Source: Pseudomonadota bacterium
Lineage (GTDB): Bacteria > Pseudomonadota > Gammaproteobacteria > UBA1113
DNA length: 64,000 nt
Direction of reading: 5' to 3'
Assembly (NCBI GenBank): GCA_021782495.1
Contig: JAJXUV010000002.1
Span: 124,001 to 188,000 of the forward strand
Below, piece after piece: positions 1-9,604 of the stretch. The translations under genes and the position numbers were made by a program. The notes below the pieces were generated by a model. The model was not told the DNA's origin. It did no database searches and saw nothing but the letters and a program-made list of their open reading frames with translations. The number at the start of each line of letters is the position of its first letter. Within the stretch, counting starts at the first letter, position 1.

Positions 1-960
1 GGTATTTTGACGATGATTATTTCAATACCAACGGGTGTCAAAATATTCAATTGGCTGTTCACCATGTACAGAGGTCGAATTACCTTTACTTCACCGATGT
101 ATTGGTTGATGGGCTTTTTTATCACCTTTACCATCGGAGGAATGACCGGCGTAATGTTGGCTGTTCCGGGTATTGACTTCCAAGCACACAACAGTACTTT
201 CTTAGTGGCGCATTTCCACAACACTATTATTGGTGGGGTCGTGTTTGGTTATTTTGCAGGAATTACCTACTGGTTTCCTAAAATATTTGGATTTAAATTA
301 AATGAGCGCCTGGGCAAATGTGCCTTTTGGTGTTGGTTAGTGGGCTTTTTTGTTGCTTTTGTCCCGGTGTACATTTTGGGCGGCATGGGAATGACGCGTC
401 GCTTATACCATTATGATGCATCGACCGGCTATCAACCTTATTTAATTGTTGCGGGCATTGGAGCTGCGATCATTGCGTTGGGCGTCGTGTTTCAAGTCTT
501 GCAAATCATCATTAGCATCAAGAATAAAAATAAGAAGGAATACAGAGATTTGACTGGCGATCCTTGGGATGGCCGTACTTTAGAATGGGCTATTGCTTCG
601 CCACCCCCATTTTATAATTTCGCCGTCGATCCGGTAGTCAAAGGCATCGATGCATTTTGGGAACAAAAAGAAAAAGGATTCAATATTCAAAGCAATCCCA
701 AATCTGAAAAACTGCACTATCAGGATATTCACATGCCTAGAAATACGGCGGTGGGTTTTGTGGTGGGTATTTTGGCCTTCATTTTCTCATTCGCCATGAT
801 TTGGCATATTTGGTGGCTGGGCATCATCAGTTTGGTGGCGACCATTGGAACTTTGGTGATACGTTCTTTCAATTACGATACAGATTATTATCTGAAAGCC
901 GATGAAGTAGAACGTATTGAGATGCAACATCAACAAGAATTGGCAAGAGCAGGGCTATGA
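1..960 (+). CDS. cyoB: Cytochrome bo3 ubiquinol oxidase subunit I, C-terminal part (5' end outside window)
   Basis: This is the haem-copper subunit of a proton-pumping terminal quinol oxidase in the inner membrane. The frame is open from base 1, so the gene is cut by the window edge; about 319 residues of a protein usually near 660 are present. It begins in the conserved [15 protein letters not shown] helix and contains [11 protein letters not shown], with the histidine pair that binds the low-spin and high-spin haems. Several further membrane helices follow, then the cyoB-type hydrophilic tail with [18 protein letters not shown]. It overlaps cyoC by 4 bases (ATGA), so the two are translationally coupled. 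The family assignment is very secure. Confidence 0.97.
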   Translation, partial: GILTMIISIPTGVKIFNWLFTMYRGRITFTSPMYWLMGFFITFTIGGMTGVMLAVPGIDFQAHNSTFLVAHFHNTIIGGVVFGYFAGITYWFPKIFGFKLNERLGKCAFWCWLVGFFVAFVPVYILGGMGMTRRLYHYDASTGYQPYLIVAGIGAAIIALGVVFQVLQIIISIKNKNKKEYRDLTGDPWDGRTLEWAIASPPPFYNFAVDPVVKGIDAFWEQKEKGFNIQSNPKSEKLHYQDIHMPRNTAVGFVVGILAFIFSFAMIWHIWWLGIISLVATIGTLVIRSFNYDTDYYLKADEVERIEMQHQQELARAGL

Positions 961-1565
961 ACATGAATAATACTTCAATTTTAAATCAATCAGCGCATCA
1001 CCATCCTTTTGATGGATCAAAGGATGTGTTCGGATTCTGGATCTACATCATGACAGATTGCATTTTGTTTGCAACGCTGTTTGCAGTGTATGCTGTCTTT
1101 CATACGCATACGTATGGCGGACCGCATGCCAAAGATCTGTTTAGTCTGCCTTTTGTGTTGACTGAAACACTATTATTATTAAGCAGTAGTTTTACTTATG
1201 GTCTGGCTACTTTGTCTTGCAGGGATGGCAATAAAAAAGCCGTGCTTTCTTGGTTGTGGCTGACTTTCATTTTAGGCGCTTCTTTCATCGCTTTAGAAAT
1301 TTATGAATTTCATAATTTGTATGTAGAAGGGCATAGTTGGTCAAGTAGCGCATTCTTATCCTCTTTCTTCACACTGGTTGCAACGCACGGGCTGCATGTG
1401 ACGGTAGGCCTTGTTTGGATGTTGACGATGTTATTTCAAGTGCGCAAACACGGTATTACCCCGGTGACCAAAACCAAATTAACCTGTTTAGGGTTATTTT
1501 GGCATTTCCTAGACATTGTGTGGATTTTTGTGTTCTCGGTGGTTTATTTAATGGGAGCAATATAA
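957..1565 (+). CDS. cyoC: Cytochrome bo3 ubiquinol oxidase subunit III
   Basis: A membrane subunit of the quinol oxidase, 202 residues, the normal CyoC length. It has a short polar N-terminus with [10 protein letters not shown] and then five hydrophobic segments typical of the COX3 fold; [17 protein letters not shown] and [13 protein letters not shown] are characteristic. The start ATG overlaps the cyoB stop, and cyoD begins one base after its stop, so the three genes form a tight cyoBCD unit. CyoC stabilises the core and has no redox cofactor of its own. Confidence 0.96.
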   Translation: MNMNNTSILNQSAHHHPFDGSKDVFGFWIYIMTDCILFATLFAVYAVFHTHTYGGPHAKDLFSLPFVLTETLLLLSSSFTYGLATLSCRDGNKKAVLSWLWLTFILGASFIALEIYEFHNLYVEGHSWSSSAFLSSFFTLVATHGLHVTVGLVWMLTMLFQVRKHGITPVTKTKLTCLGLFWHFLDIVWIFVFSVVYLMGAI

Positions 1566-1566
1566 A

Positions 1567-1920
1567 ATGGCAAAAAAATACGATCATTTTGACACAGATA
1601 CTGGCGCTCTGTATGGTACCCGTAAATCTTATATTAAAGGGTTTATATTATCCATTTTATTGACCTTATTTTCTTTTTATTTGGTCGGTATGAGCGGACT
1701 TCCTCAAAGCACTTTGTATGTGGCAGTCGGTGTATTAGCACTCGTACAACTCTTTGTGCAATTGGTTTTCTTTTTGCATTTGAGTTTTCATTCCAAAACC
1801 ACCTGGAATTTATTAAGTTTTGCCTTTACCGCCGTCATGGTGTTTATTTTTGTCGTAGGAACCATGTGGATTATGTACAATTTGTATGAAAATATGGGCA
1901 TGAATGCGATGGCGATGTAG
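1567..1920 (+). CDS. cyoD: Cytochrome bo3 ubiquinol oxidase subunit IV
   Basis: The small subunit of the bo3 oxidase, 117 residues with three membrane helices, including LVQLVFFLHLSFHSKTTWN, a stretch typical of the family. It is thought to help assemble the CuB centre of subunit I. No cyoE (haem O synthase) follows: the next 290 bases are non-coding and then a toxin-antitoxin pair begins. Haem O synthase, if present, must therefore be encoded elsewhere. Confidence 0.94.
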   Translation: MAKKYDHFDTDTGALYGTRKSYIKGFILSILLTLFSFYLVGMSGLPQSTLYVAVGVLALVQLFVQLVFFLHLSFHSKTTWNLLSFAFTAVMVFIFVVGTMWIMYNLYENMGMNAMAM

Positions 1921-1952
1921 GTATTTTTCACTGTTTCTAGCATCTCATAGTC

Positions 1953-1969
1953 GGTGACAAATTGTCACC
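1953..1969. other. Perfect 7-bp-arm palindrome downstream of cyoD
   Basis: GGTGACA, three bases, TGTCACC, followed by a pyrimidine-rich stretch. It could be a weak terminator of the cyo operon or a binding site for a dimeric regulator. The rest of the gap between 1921 and 2213 is AT-rich and shows no gene. Confidence 0.35.
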
Positions 1970-2164
1970 CATTCCTTTTCTTTATTCTAGCAAAAGATAA
2001 AATGGTATCTTGTTACAATCGCTGGGCTTTTCTAACCGTGGCGCGAATTTTATATCTATTTGATATATCTAATAAAATCGCCGAATTCTGAAGAAATTTA
2101 AGTTTACTAAAGCCTTTTAATCCAATGGGTTTTAAGCGAGTATTTATTGACGCTAGTGGATTTT

Positions 2165-2207
2165 TTGATAATTCTATGTTAAACTAGTTGTATAAACCAG
2201 TTTGGAG
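2165..2207 (+). promoter_or_regulatory. Putative promoter/operator of the toxin-antitoxin operon
   Basis: TTGATA at 2165-2170 resembles a -35 box, with a weak TTGTAT 17 bases later at 2188. AACTAGTT at 2182-2189 is a perfect palindrome that overlaps the likely -10 region. This would suit an operator for autorepression, as is usual for Phd/VapB antitoxins. A GGAG ribosome-binding site at 2204-2207 precedes the antitoxin ATG. The promoter boxes are weak matches. Confidence 0.35.
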
Positions 2208-2213
2208 TAAAGT

Positions 2214-2456
2214 ATGCAAAAAATAGGTGCTTTTGACGCAAAAACCCATTTTTCAGAATTGCTGAGTCGAGTACAGCAGGGGGAATCTATTTCTATTACA
2301 CGTCGAGGTGTTCCCATAGCCGTACTCATACCCGTGAAGATGCATTCATCAGGCGAAAAGGATCATATTTTGGAAGCTTTTTATAAGTGGCGTAAAGGGA
2401 TCCATTGGGGGAAAGATATGGATACCAAAACAGCTATCTCAGAAGGCCGTCGTTGA
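2214..2456 (+). CDS. Type II antitoxin, Phd/YefM (VapB-like) family
   Basis: An 80-residue protein. The N-terminal half has the Phd/YefM DNA-binding pattern: FDAKTHFSELLSRVQQGESI, then the strand and turn ITRRGVPIAVLIP. In this family the N-terminal domain binds the operator and the C-terminal tail wraps and inhibits the toxin. A GGAG ribosome-binding site lies 6 bases upstream. Its stop codon overlaps the ATG of the PIN-domain toxin (TGATG), so the two are translationally coupled in the usual antitoxin-first order. Confidence 0.85.
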   Translation: MQKIGAFDAKTHFSELLSRVQQGESISITRRGVPIAVLIPVKMHSSGEKDHILEAFYKWRKGIHWGKDMDTKTAISEGRR

Positions 2457-2869
2457 TGAAGTTTATTTTGGATTGTTCTGTGACAATGGCATGGTTATTT
2501 GAAGATGAACAAACGCCCTATACCGAGAAGATATTGAAACAGTTAACCCAGCATGCAAAAGCCGTAGTACCTTCTTTATGGAATATTGAAGTGAATAATG
2601 TATTATTGGTTGCGGAAAGACGACACAGAATAGCAGTTGCTCAAACCCAGCATTTTTGGGAAGTGTTGCGTCAATTACCTATTGATGTGGAATATCAACA
2701 GAATGATCAGAATAGAGAATCTGTGCTTAATTTGGCTAGGCAATACCAGCTTTCGGCCTATGATGCGACTTATTTGGATTTGGCAATTAGGCTCAATTTT
2801 CCCTTAGCCAGTTTAGATAAAGCCTTATTAAAAGCTGCAGAGCAAGCAGGCGTGACGAAAGTCAGTTGA
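2456..2869 (+). CDS. PIN-domain ribonuclease toxin, VapC-like
   Basis: A 137-residue PIN domain, a magnesium-dependent endoribonuclease in type II toxin-antitoxin systems. The acidic active-site residues are visible: Asp near residue 6 (ILDCSVTMAW), Glu in LWNIEVNN, Asp in SAYDATYLDLA and Asp in LASLDKAL. The start at 2456 is preferred over an upstream in-frame ATG at 2405 because it overlaps the antitoxin stop and gives the standard PIN N-terminus MKFILDCS. The toxin looks intact, so the pair may be active. Its RNA target cannot be told from sequence. Confidence 0.88.
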   Translation: MKFILDCSVTMAWLFEDEQTPYTEKILKQLTQHAKAVVPSLWNIEVNNVLLVAERRHRIAVAQTQHFWEVLRQLPIDVEYQQNDQNRESVLNLARQYQLSAYDATYLDLAIRLNFPLASLDKALLKAAEQAGVTKVS

Positions 2870-2940
2870 TTAAGCACCATCTTATTACGGTAGCAGAAGC
2901 TGTTCCTGGATTAAACGTGATTAAACTATAAGTACACGAC

Positions 2941-2965
2941 AAAAGTCGCAGCAGTGCCGCGACTT
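2941..2965 (-). terminator. Rho-independent terminator of tmRNA
   Basis: Read on the minus strand, AAGTCGC, nine bases, GCGACTT is followed directly by TTTT. The hairpin lies 58 bases beyond the mature tmRNA 3' end, the right place for the primary transcript to stop. The 2870-2940 stretch beyond it carries nothing recognisable. Confidence 0.6.
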
Positions 2966-3022
2966 ATATATTACCTTGATATGTCTCATAAAATTGTTTT
3001 TAGAGGTACTTGAATCTTTTAT

Positions 3023-3417
3023 TGGTGGAGGCGGCGGGAATTGAACCCGCGTCCGTAAATTCTCCGCCCTTGGTACTACATGCGTAGCCATGTTATTTCA
3101 TTTCACACTTTAGACTCCAACTGGCAGGATGCTAAAGCGCAAGTTCCCAAATTTAACTGACTAAACAGGAACAGATTTAGCCAGCGGTCCTATAAAATCT
3201 GACCCCTAGTTTACACCTATAGGCAAATGTAGCTAAGAGCGCTATGCTGTGTTTTAAGCAGCGTGCTCACTGATACCGATTAGGCGGCAGCAGCGGCTAA
3301 AGCGAAAGTATCGTCGTTTTTTGCGATTACTTTATTGCAGCTTGATTTACGAGGTGAAGCTACATCCTCGACATGCACCTTAGGTTTTGCAACCCACGTC
3401 GAAACCAGGTCGCCCCC
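3023..3417 (-). ncRNA. ssrA: Transfer-messenger RNA (tmRNA)
   Basis: This is the ribosome-rescue RNA, about 395 nt. The 3' end (3023-3055) has the T-arm GGGTTCAATTCCCGCC and an encoded CCA. The 5' end starts GGGGGCGACC near 3417. The two ends form a 7-bp acceptor stem with a G3-U70 wobble, the alanine identity element. The 3280-3330 region encodes the proteolysis tag: resume codon GCA, giving AKNDDTFALAAAAA and then TAA. The tag keeps the hydrophobic-Ala-Leu-Ala-Ala type ending recognised by ClpXP, but with three additional alanines. The protein partner gene smpB lies 1.3 kb away on the same strand. Confidence 0.96.
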
Positions 3418-3430
3418 TATTACATCTATA

Positions 3431-3461
3431 ATTATACCATAAAACCTCGCATAAATGTAAA
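3431..3461 (-). promoter_or_regulatory. Promoter of ssrA
   Basis: On the minus strand an extended -10, TGGTATAAT (hexamer at 3431-3436), lies 14 bases upstream of the mature tmRNA 5' end. A TTTACA -35 candidate is at 3456-3461 with a long 19-base spacer. The spacing leaves room for a short 5' leader that RNase P would remove. Confidence 0.55.
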
Positions 3462-3561
3462 CAGGTCCGCCAAAACCATTCAAAAATAGCCGGAAATTGG
3501 CCCTTTAATAAAAGGACAGTGCAATGGTATGTTACAATGCCTCAACTTGGGAGTCACTGAC

Positions 3562-4755
3562 ATGCACGATATCCGTCGATTACTGCCTTTCTACGCTGTT
3601 ATATTATTAGGTTTTTTTGGCTATGCGCTGACCATCGCCTTATTTATCCCTATGTTGATGGACCGAAGTTTTCCTTTGTTGCCCGAAGAAGCGTCGATAG
3701 CCCTTCGAACCAGTGTGTCAGGCTTTTTATTGGCAGCTTATCCTCTGGGGCAATTCTTGGGTTCGCCCGTGATGGGGAAATCGTCCGATCACTATGGTCG
3801 TAAAAAAATTCTATTATTGAGCTTAATCGCCTGTGTGCTGGGATTTTCCGGCATTGCGCTTAGCATTCAGACACACACCCTCATTTTCTTATTTCTCAGT
3901 TGCTTTATAACGGGGCTTTTTGAATCCAACATGTCGATTTCGCAATCGGTGATTGCCGATTATTGCCAGGATTCAGTGCGAAAAACGCAATTGATTGGCT
4001 ATGCTTTTTCAGCCTGTAGTTTAGGCTATATTATAGGGCCTTTAGTCGGTGGTTTAAGCGCTTCACAATGGGGTTACAGCGCGCCTTTTTGGTTGACTGC
4101 AATCAGTATTTTAGGCTTAATTTTATGGGTTTATCGCAGTGTTGAAGAAGAAAATAAGACTGCTTCTTCTACATCCATTCGTATTTTAGAAACGCTCACG
4201 ACCTTCAAAACCGTGTTCACAGAAAAACATTTACGAAAAACCTATGCGGTCAATTTTATGATTTTTTTCGCCGTGCAAGGACTTTATAGAGTAGTGCCTT
4301 TATACGTAGAACACCAATGGTCGCCGGATTTAAAAAGCTTTACGAGTTTGATTTCCTTTGTGTCTTTCCTGTGTTTGGTAGCCAATGCCGGGGTGATGGG
4401 GTATTTGGCCCGGCAATTTAAAACGAAATCTTTGTTGGGCTATTTGTTGCTAATGAGTGGCGTGGTCACTATCGTCATCCTGATCCCGAAGCATTATGCT
4501 TGGATTTGGTTCACTTATGGTTTAATGACTTTGCCAACGGTGATGCTTTTAACTACATGCACGACTTGGCTTTCCAATCAAGTGTCAAATGAACAACAAG
4601 GACAAGTCTTGGGTAACAACCAAGCTTTGTTGGTATTGGGTGAATGCTTGTCGGCGGCAATAGGCGGTTTGATTGCGGCTATTTGGGTTCCATTACCGAT
4701 TATCGTGATGGCAGGAATTTTATTCATGGCCTATGGATGGTTGGCCAAAAAATAA
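3562..4755 (+). CDS. MFS transporter (DHA1-like drug/proton antiporter type)
   Basis: An inner-membrane major facilitator of about 397 residues with twelve predicted helices. The motif A loop between helices 2 and 3 is GKSSDHYGRKKILLL, and GYIIGPLVGG in helix 5 resembles the motif C of antiporters. The start at 3562 is chosen because GGGAG at 3549-3553 is well placed; an in-frame ATG at 3529 would add eleven polar residues. It sits between the tmRNA and smpB genes on the opposite strand, so it is probably transcribed alone. Substrate unknown. Confidence 0.85.
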   Translation: MHDIRRLLPFYAVILLGFFGYALTIALFIPMLMDRSFPLLPEEASIALRTSVSGFLLAAYPLGQFLGSPVMGKSSDHYGRKKILLLSLIACVLGFSGIALSIQTHTLIFLFLSCFITGLFESNMSISQSVIADYCQDSVRKTQLIGYAFSACSLGYIIGPLVGGLSASQWGYSAPFWLTAISILGLILWVYRSVEEENKTASSTSIRILETLTTFKTVFTEKHLRKTYAVNFMIFFAVQGLYRVVPLYVEHQWSPDLKSFTSLISFVSFLCLVANAGVMGYLARQFKTKSLLGYLLLMSGVVTIVILIPKHYAWIWFTYGLMTLPTVMLLTTCTTWLSNQVSNEQQGQVLGNNQALLVLGECLSAAIGGLIAAIWVPLPIIVMAGILFMAYGWLAKK

Positions 4756-4762
4756 AACGCAG

Positions 4763-5239
4763 TTACTTCAATTTAATTTTCATCAAGCGCGCTTTATCCC
4801 GCACCCAATCTTTCTCACGTTCGCTGGCGCGTTTGTCGTGTTGTTTTTTACCTTTGGCCAAGGCCAAATTGACTTTGACGTGGTTTTTATACCAATGTAA
4901 ATCCAGCGGAATCAAGGTATAGCCTTGTCTTTCCACATAGCCTATCAATTTATTCAATTCCTGGCGTTTTAATAAGAGTTTGCGCGTGCGATCGGGAACG
5001 GCTTTCACATGGGTAGAAACTGTGTTTAAAGGCGTAATATGCGTCCCTATAAGCCAAGCTTCGCTGTTTTTGAGCAAGACGTAGCTGTCGACGAGTTGTA
5101 CCTTACCCGCGCGTAAGCTTTTGACTTCCCAGCCCTCTAATACTAGGCCTGCTTCGAAACGGTCTTCGATATGGTATTCGTGCAAGGCTTTTTTGTGTAA
5201 GGCAATGGTCGTCTTTTGTGGATTATTTTGATTTGCCAT
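4763..5239 (-). CDS. smpB: SsrA-binding protein SmpB
   Basis: The protein partner of tmRNA in rescue of stalled ribosomes; 158 residues, the standard length. The family features are the N-terminal [19 protein letters not shown] beta-barrel region, [14 protein letters not shown], and the basic C-terminal tail [17 protein letters not shown], which occupies the empty mRNA channel. The start at 5239 (MANQNNPQK) is preferred over a long upstream extension with no family resemblance. Its stop lies 7 bases from the convergent MFS gene stop. Confidence 0.96.
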   Translation of the reverse strand: MANQNNPQKTTIALHKKALHEYHIEDRFEAGLVLEGWEVKSLRAGKVQLVDSYVLLKNSEAWLIGTHITPLNTVSTHVKAVPDRTRKLLLKRQELNKLIGYVERQGYTLIPLDLHWYKNHVKVNLALAKGKKQHDKRASEREKDWVRDKARLMKIKLK

Positions 5240-5309
5240 TATATTTGACCTATTGTGACTCCAGAGTATAACATATAAACATTTAGATTGAATATAAAGG
5301 TAGAATAGA

Positions 5310-6164
5310 ATGAGCTGGCTGTCCAAATTATTACCATCGAAGATCCGCACCTCCAGTGAGGGGAAAGGCGCCAATGTTCCTGAAGGTTTGTGGGTAAGTT
5401 GCCCGCAATGCAAAGGAACGTTGTATAAGCCTGAATTAGAACGCAATAGTGAGGTTTGCACCAAATGCGCCTATCATTTTTACTTGAATGCGCGTGCACG
5501 TTTGAGCCAATTCTTAGACGAAGGCAGCGGCCAAGAATTGGCGGCGGATTTACACGCACGCGATTTATTGAAGTTTAAGGATACCAAGCGTTATAAAGAT
5601 CGCTTAGTCCACATGCAAAAAAAGAGTGGCGAAAAAGATGCTTTGGTGGTGATGGCGGGTCAGTTGAAGCAAAAACCCATTGTGGTGGCGGTATTTGAAT
5701 ATGCATTCATAGGTGGTTCGATGGGCGCCGTCGTGGGTGAAAAATTTGTGCAGGGCGTTGAGCGTGCGGTGCAAGAAAAATGTCCTTTTGTGTGTGTTTC
5801 GGCGAGTGGCGGTGCGCGCATGCAAGAAGGCTTGATGTCTTTATTTCAAATGGCCAAAACCAGTGCAGCCTTACAAAGTTTTCACCAACAACAATTGCCT
5901 TATATTTCTATTTTAACCAACCCCACGATGGGGGGTGTTTCAGCAAGTCTCAGTATGTTAGGCGACATCATCATCGCTGAACCCAAAGCCTTGATTGGTT
6001 TTGCAGGGCCAAGAGTCATCGAACAAACTGTGCGTGAAATCTTGCCAGAAGGTTTCCAAACCAGCGAGTTTTTATTAGAACATGGTCACATTGATTTGAT
6101 TGTCGATAGACGCGAAATACGCGATCGCGTGGCGAGTTTGTTGGCGAAACTGTTGCCGCGATGA
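5310..6164 (+). CDS. accD: Acetyl-CoA carboxylase carboxyltransferase subunit beta
   Basis: A 284-residue subunit that, with AccA, transfers carboxyl from biotin-BCCP to acetyl-CoA in the first step of fatty-acid synthesis. The N-terminal zinc ribbon CPQC...CTKC (residues about 31-53) is intact. The crotonase-like core has [11 protein letters not shown] and [13 protein letters not shown], which form the CoA site. It overlaps folC by 4 bases, as in the conserved accD-folC arrangement of gammaproteobacteria. Confidence 0.97.
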   Translation: MSWLSKLLPSKIRTSSEGKGANVPEGLWVSCPQCKGTLYKPELERNSEVCTKCAYHFYLNARARLSQFLDEGSGQELAADLHARDLLKFKDTKRYKDRLVHMQKKSGEKDALVVMAGQLKQKPIVVAVFEYAFIGGSMGAVVGEKFVQGVERAVQEKCPFVCVSASGGARMQEGLMSLFQMAKTSAALQSFHQQQLPYISILTNPTMGGVSASLSMLGDIIIAEPKALIGFAGPRVIEQTVREILPEGFQTSEFLLEHGHIDLIVDRREIRDRVASLLAKLLPR

Positions 6165-7423
6165 CAACCCTAACAGAATGGTTAAACTGGATAGAACAAC
6201 AACATCCCAAAGCCATCGATCTTTCTTTAGATCGAGTGCGCCGCGCGGCAGAAATATTGAATGTCTTACATTTTGAATGCCCGGTTATCACCGTCGGTGG
6301 AACCAATGGCAAAGGCAGTACCGTAGCGACTCTCGCAGCGATTTACACTGCTGCAGGGTATCGATGCGGCGTGTACACTTCACCGCATTTGCTGCACCAC
6401 AATGAGCGAATCGTCATTGCTGGCGAAAAGGTGAAGGATGCTGATTTGTGCGCGGCTTTTGAAGCGATAGAAAAGGCTAAAGGCAGCATTTCACTCACCT
6501 ATTTTGAATATAGCACTTTGGCTGCTTTGTATTGTTTTCAACGAAGTCATTTGGATGTGATTATTTTAGAAGTCGGTTTAGGTGGCCGTTTAGATGCCGT
6601 CAATATCGTCGACAGCGATGTGGCGATTTTAACCACAGTCGATTTGGATCACACCGATTATTTGGGCGATACGCGTGAAGCGATTGGCAGGGAGAAAGCG
6701 GGTATTTTTAGAGCCGATAAACCCGCTATTTATGGAGACGCGCCGCCTGTGTCGACAGTATTAAGCAGCGCGAAAGATAAAGGTGCGCATTTGTTATTGG
6801 CTGCACATGATTTTCATTATCAAGAAAACGATGTCGATTGGCAATGGGAAAATAAAGCAGTGCATTATTCGCATTTACCCAAACCGAAAATAGTATTGTC
6901 GAACGCGGCTTTGGCTTTAGAAGCAATCGATGGTTTGCAAGCAAAATTGCCTGTGGATATAGACGCAATTTCGCAAGGCTTGAAGACAGTGTGTGCGCCC
7001 GCGCGTTTTCAGTGTATCGCTGAAAATCCCAAAATCCTTATCGATGTGGCCCACAACCCCCAAGCCAGTCGAAATTTACACCAACAACTGACCCATTTGG
7101 GCTGGCAAGGGCGCTTACACATTGTTTTTTCTCACTTGGCGACCAAAGATGGCCTGGGAACGCTATTGCCTTGGCAAGGTTGTGAGGCTTCTTGGTATTT
7201 AGCGCCGCTGAATGTGGAAAATGCAACGCCTTTAGATCAAATTTTAGCGAATTTTGACAGTTTGGGGATTACACCCTATCAAAAATATGGCACAATTGAG
7301 GGAGCTTATCGTGCAGCGCAGCAAAATGCCAAGCCTGAAGAAACCATCTTGGTGTTTGGTTCTTTTCACACGGTGGCAGCAGTGATGCAAATTCAGGAGA
7401 ATATGAGATGTCTATTACCTTAA
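6161..7423 (+). CDS. folC: Bifunctional dihydrofolate synthase / folylpolyglutamate synthase
   Basis: A 420-residue Mur-ligase-family enzyme that adds glutamate to dihydropteroate and to folates. The P-loop is [14 protein letters not shown] (residues about 43-56). [14 protein letters not shown] and [12 protein letters not shown] are the central ATP/folate motifs, and [10 protein letters not shown] lies in the C-terminal domain. The start overlaps the accD stop and the 3' end overlaps cvpA by 16 bases, so accD-folC-cvpA is a single translationally linked unit. Confidence 0.96.
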   Translation: MTTLTEWLNWIEQQHPKAIDLSLDRVRRAAEILNVLHFECPVITVGGTNGKGSTVATLAAIYTAAGYRCGVYTSPHLLHHNERIVIAGEKVKDADLCAAFEAIEKAKGSISLTYFEYSTLAALYCFQRSHLDVIILEVGLGGRLDAVNIVDSDVAILTTVDLDHTDYLGDTREAIGREKAGIFRADKPAIYGDAPPVSTVLSSAKDKGAHLLLAAHDFHYQENDVDWQWENKAVHYSHLPKPKIVLSNAALALEAIDGLQAKLPVDIDAISQGLKTVCAPARFQCIAENPKILIDVAHNPQASRNLHQQLTHLGWQGRLHIVFSHLATKDGLGTLLPWQGCEASWYLAPLNVENATPLDQILANFDSLGITPYQKYGTIEGAYRAAQQNAKPEETILVFGSFHTVAAVMQIQENMRCLLP

Positions 7424-7938
7424 ACACATTGGATTATATTTTAATTGCCGTCGTGGTGATTTCCAGTTTAATTGGCTTAATACGAGGGTTTGTACGCGAA
7501 TCTTTGTCTTTATTGGTGATCTTGGCGGCCTTGTGGCTGGCCTTTCAGTATTCGGTTAAAGCTGCTGCTTATTTAGTGGATGTGATCCCCAATGACAGTG
7601 CGCGTTTGTGGGCAGCGGTTATTGGCATTATTGTCGCGACTTTATTGATCGGCATGATCTTGCAAAAACTGATTTTATATTTTATGAAAAAAGCAGAATC
7701 CACGTATTTAGACAAATTCATGGGTTTTTTATTTGGTATTTTGCGAGGATTTGTCGTCATTGGTTTGATTGTATGGGGCATATCGAATACGGCTTTAAAA
7801 GATAAATCGTGGTGGAAAGATTCCGGCATGGTGAAGTTTTTACAAACCAGTTTTATTTGGCTAGATCAGTATCACAACAATTATACTTCGGTTGCGAAAA
7901 GCGATGTTGAAACGACGACGGCAGAATTGAAGTCTTAA
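7408..7938 (+). CDS. cvpA: CvpA family membrane protein
   Basis: A 176-residue inner-membrane protein with four hydrophobic helices, beginning with the typical LDYILIAVVVISSLIGLIRG and containing GFVVIGLIVWG. In E. coli CvpA is needed for colicin V export and is encoded directly before purF. Here the next gene is an MFS transporter instead, and purF is 2.2 kb away. The SPOR-domain gene dedD, usual between folC and cvpA, is absent. Confidence 0.9.
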   Translation: MSITLNTLDYILIAVVVISSLIGLIRGFVRESLSLLVILAALWLAFQYSVKAAAYLVDVIPNDSARLWAAVIGIIVATLLIGMILQKLILYFMKKAESTYLDKFMGFLFGILRGFVVIGLIVWGISNTALKDKSWWKDSGMVKFLQTSFIWLDQYHNNYTSVAKSDVETTTAELKS

Positions 7939-9125
7939 TGAATAATCTCGATTTATCTCCTCTAAAAGTACGCATTATTCTCAGTATGCTCTTATTGGTG
8001 ATGCCTATTGTAGCGATGGCGGTGGATCTCATTGCACCTTCTTTGCCCGCTATTGCCAAGGGATTGCAAGTCAGCAATGGGGTAGCGAAAAACATCATCA
8101 GTTTGTATTTGCTCGGTTATGCCTTGGGGAATTGCGTCACCGGATTTTTAACCGATGCGATGGGGCGAAAAAGAATCTTGCGTGTGGGCTTGATTGTGTT
8201 TGTCTTGGCAAGTTTGTTGCCGGTGTTATTTCCACATATCACAGTGGTTTTATTCGCGCGTTTATTGCAAGGTTTAAGTATTGGTGGTGTGGCCGTCATA
8301 GTGCGTACTATTTTGTCCGATCTGCTTTGTGGTGAGCGATTGGTGAGATGGGGTATTTTATTAGGGACTATGTTTGGCTTAGGCCCCATTCTTGGCCCTT
8401 TAATTGGAGGCTATTTACAATTTTATTTTGGTTGGCGCGCCTGCTTTCTATTTTTTGCGGTGGTTTTATTCGTTCTTTCTGTTATCTTATTTATTGTAGT
8501 ACCTGAAACACATTTTGATACACATGCTTTAAAATTGCAGAAAGTCAAGCAAGATGTGTTGAGAGTGCTAAAGCACAAACAGTTCATGGGTCTGACTTTG
8601 ATAACGGGGGCAGTGTATTCATTAATCATTTCTTTTAATACGCTGGGGCCATTTTTGGTGCAAAATACGCTGCATTATTCTTCTGTGTTTTTTGGTCATT
8701 TAGCCTTAATGATGGGACTCGCTTTTTTAGCAGCGACTTTCGTTTGCCAATATTTGTTGCGCAGTTTGACGGTTGAACGCGTATTATTGATTTTTATTCA
8801 TATCTTTTTATTGGTCGCAGGTATTGGCATTGTTTTGGGACATACGCTAGGAAACAACGTGATATTGTTGGGTCTTGTGTCTAGTGCTATGTTTTTTTCT
8901 TCTGGTTTGATCTTTCCGATGTCGGTGGGTAAAGTCTTGTCTTTGTTTCGCGATATCGCCGGCAGTGCTACGGCAGTGATGTATTTGATCAACATACTGA
9001 TGACGAGTTTCAGCGCTTTTTTATTGAGTTTTGTTCGCGCAGACAGTGTCGTCCATATCTTTTGGGTTTACGGAATTTTGCTGACCTTGTGTGCGTTGTT
9101 TTATTGGAGGATTTTTAGGCGATGA
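7938..9125 (+). CDS. MFS transporter, Bcr/CflA-like
   Basis: A 395-residue twelve-helix major facilitator. The N-terminus VDLIAPSLPAIAKGLQVS and the motif A region GFLTDAMGRKRIL are typical of the Bcr/CflA drug-efflux group, and GLGPILGPLIGG is the antiporter motif C. The start ATG shares one base with the cvpA stop (TAATG), so it has been captured into the accD operon. Its own stop overlaps the cytochrome c gene. Substrate unknown. Confidence 0.85.
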   Translation: MNNLDLSPLKVRIILSMLLLVMPIVAMAVDLIAPSLPAIAKGLQVSNGVAKNIISLYLLGYALGNCVTGFLTDAMGRKRILRVGLIVFVLASLLPVLFPHITVVLFARLLQGLSIGGVAVIVRTILSDLLCGERLVRWGILLGTMFGLGPILGPLIGGYLQFYFGWRACFLFFAVVLFVLSVILFIVVPETHFDTHALKLQKVKQDVLRVLKHKQFMGLTLITGAVYSLIISFNTLGPFLVQNTLHYSSVFFGHLALMMGLAFLAATFVCQYLLRSLTVERVLLIFIHIFLLVAGIGIVLGHTLGNNVILLGLVSSAMFFSSGLIFPMSVGKVLSLFRDIAGSATAVMYLINILMTSFSAFLLSFVRADSVVHIFWVYGILLTLCALFYWRIFRR

Positions 9126-9532
9126 GGTATAGCAATGAAAAAATTATCAGTGTACTACTTCTTGTCCTGACACACTGTTCAATCGCTTTTTCTAGTGATG
9201 ACTTAGTTTTAGGTAAAAAACTTTATGAATCTCGCTGTGCTATGTGTCATGGTGGAAATGCCGATGCTGCAGGTCCTTTGGCGCAAAAAAGCAATCCTCC
9301 AACGCCTGATCTAACAACGCGCGCTTTTAAAGAAAGATTAATTGATTATCCGGGTGTTATTGTTGGGTCTGTAGTGCTTCGCCCTAATGGCAACTTAATT
9401 CCAAATACACTCAGACAAAATGGCATTAAACTGCCCGCTCATACTTGGACAGAAGATGAACTTAGGGCACTAAACCAGTACATGCTGAGTCTAATTCAGG
9501 GTAAGCCAGTAAAAATTGATGGCACACCCTAA
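9122..9532 (+). CDS. Small secreted c-type cytochrome
   Basis: A 136-residue protein. The N-terminus is a signal peptide (ISVLLLVLTHCSIAFS), followed by one haem-attachment site CAMCH near residues 39-43 and a later Met-containing helix (NQYMLSL) that could supply the axial ligand. It is therefore a periplasmic monohaem cytochrome c, presumably an electron carrier. It overlaps the preceding MFS gene by 4 bases, a partnership with no obvious functional explanation. It lies between cvpA and purF, where it is not normally found. Confidence 0.82.
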   Translation: MRYSNEKIISVLLLVLTHCSIAFSSDDLVLGKKLYESRCAMCHGGNADAAGPLAQKSNPPTPDLTTRAFKERLIDYPGVIVGSVVLRPNGNLIPNTLRQNGIKLPAHTWTEDELRALNQYMLSLIQGKPVKIDGTP

Positions 9533-9604
9533 TTTAATGTTAATTTTTAGAGACCTATAATCTCGGAGTGGAATGGAAAAGGCCCTTTAGATCGCCCTGA
9601 GAAA

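Noticed and set aside
2870-3000. Attachment site next to tmRNA as a sign of an integrated element with the toxin-antitoxin pair
   Set aside because: No integrase gene and no duplicated tmRNA end were found; the gap holds only a terminator.
3280-3483. 67-residue protein on the minus strand
   Set aside because: It covers the tmRNA; only its last part, the tag, is translated.
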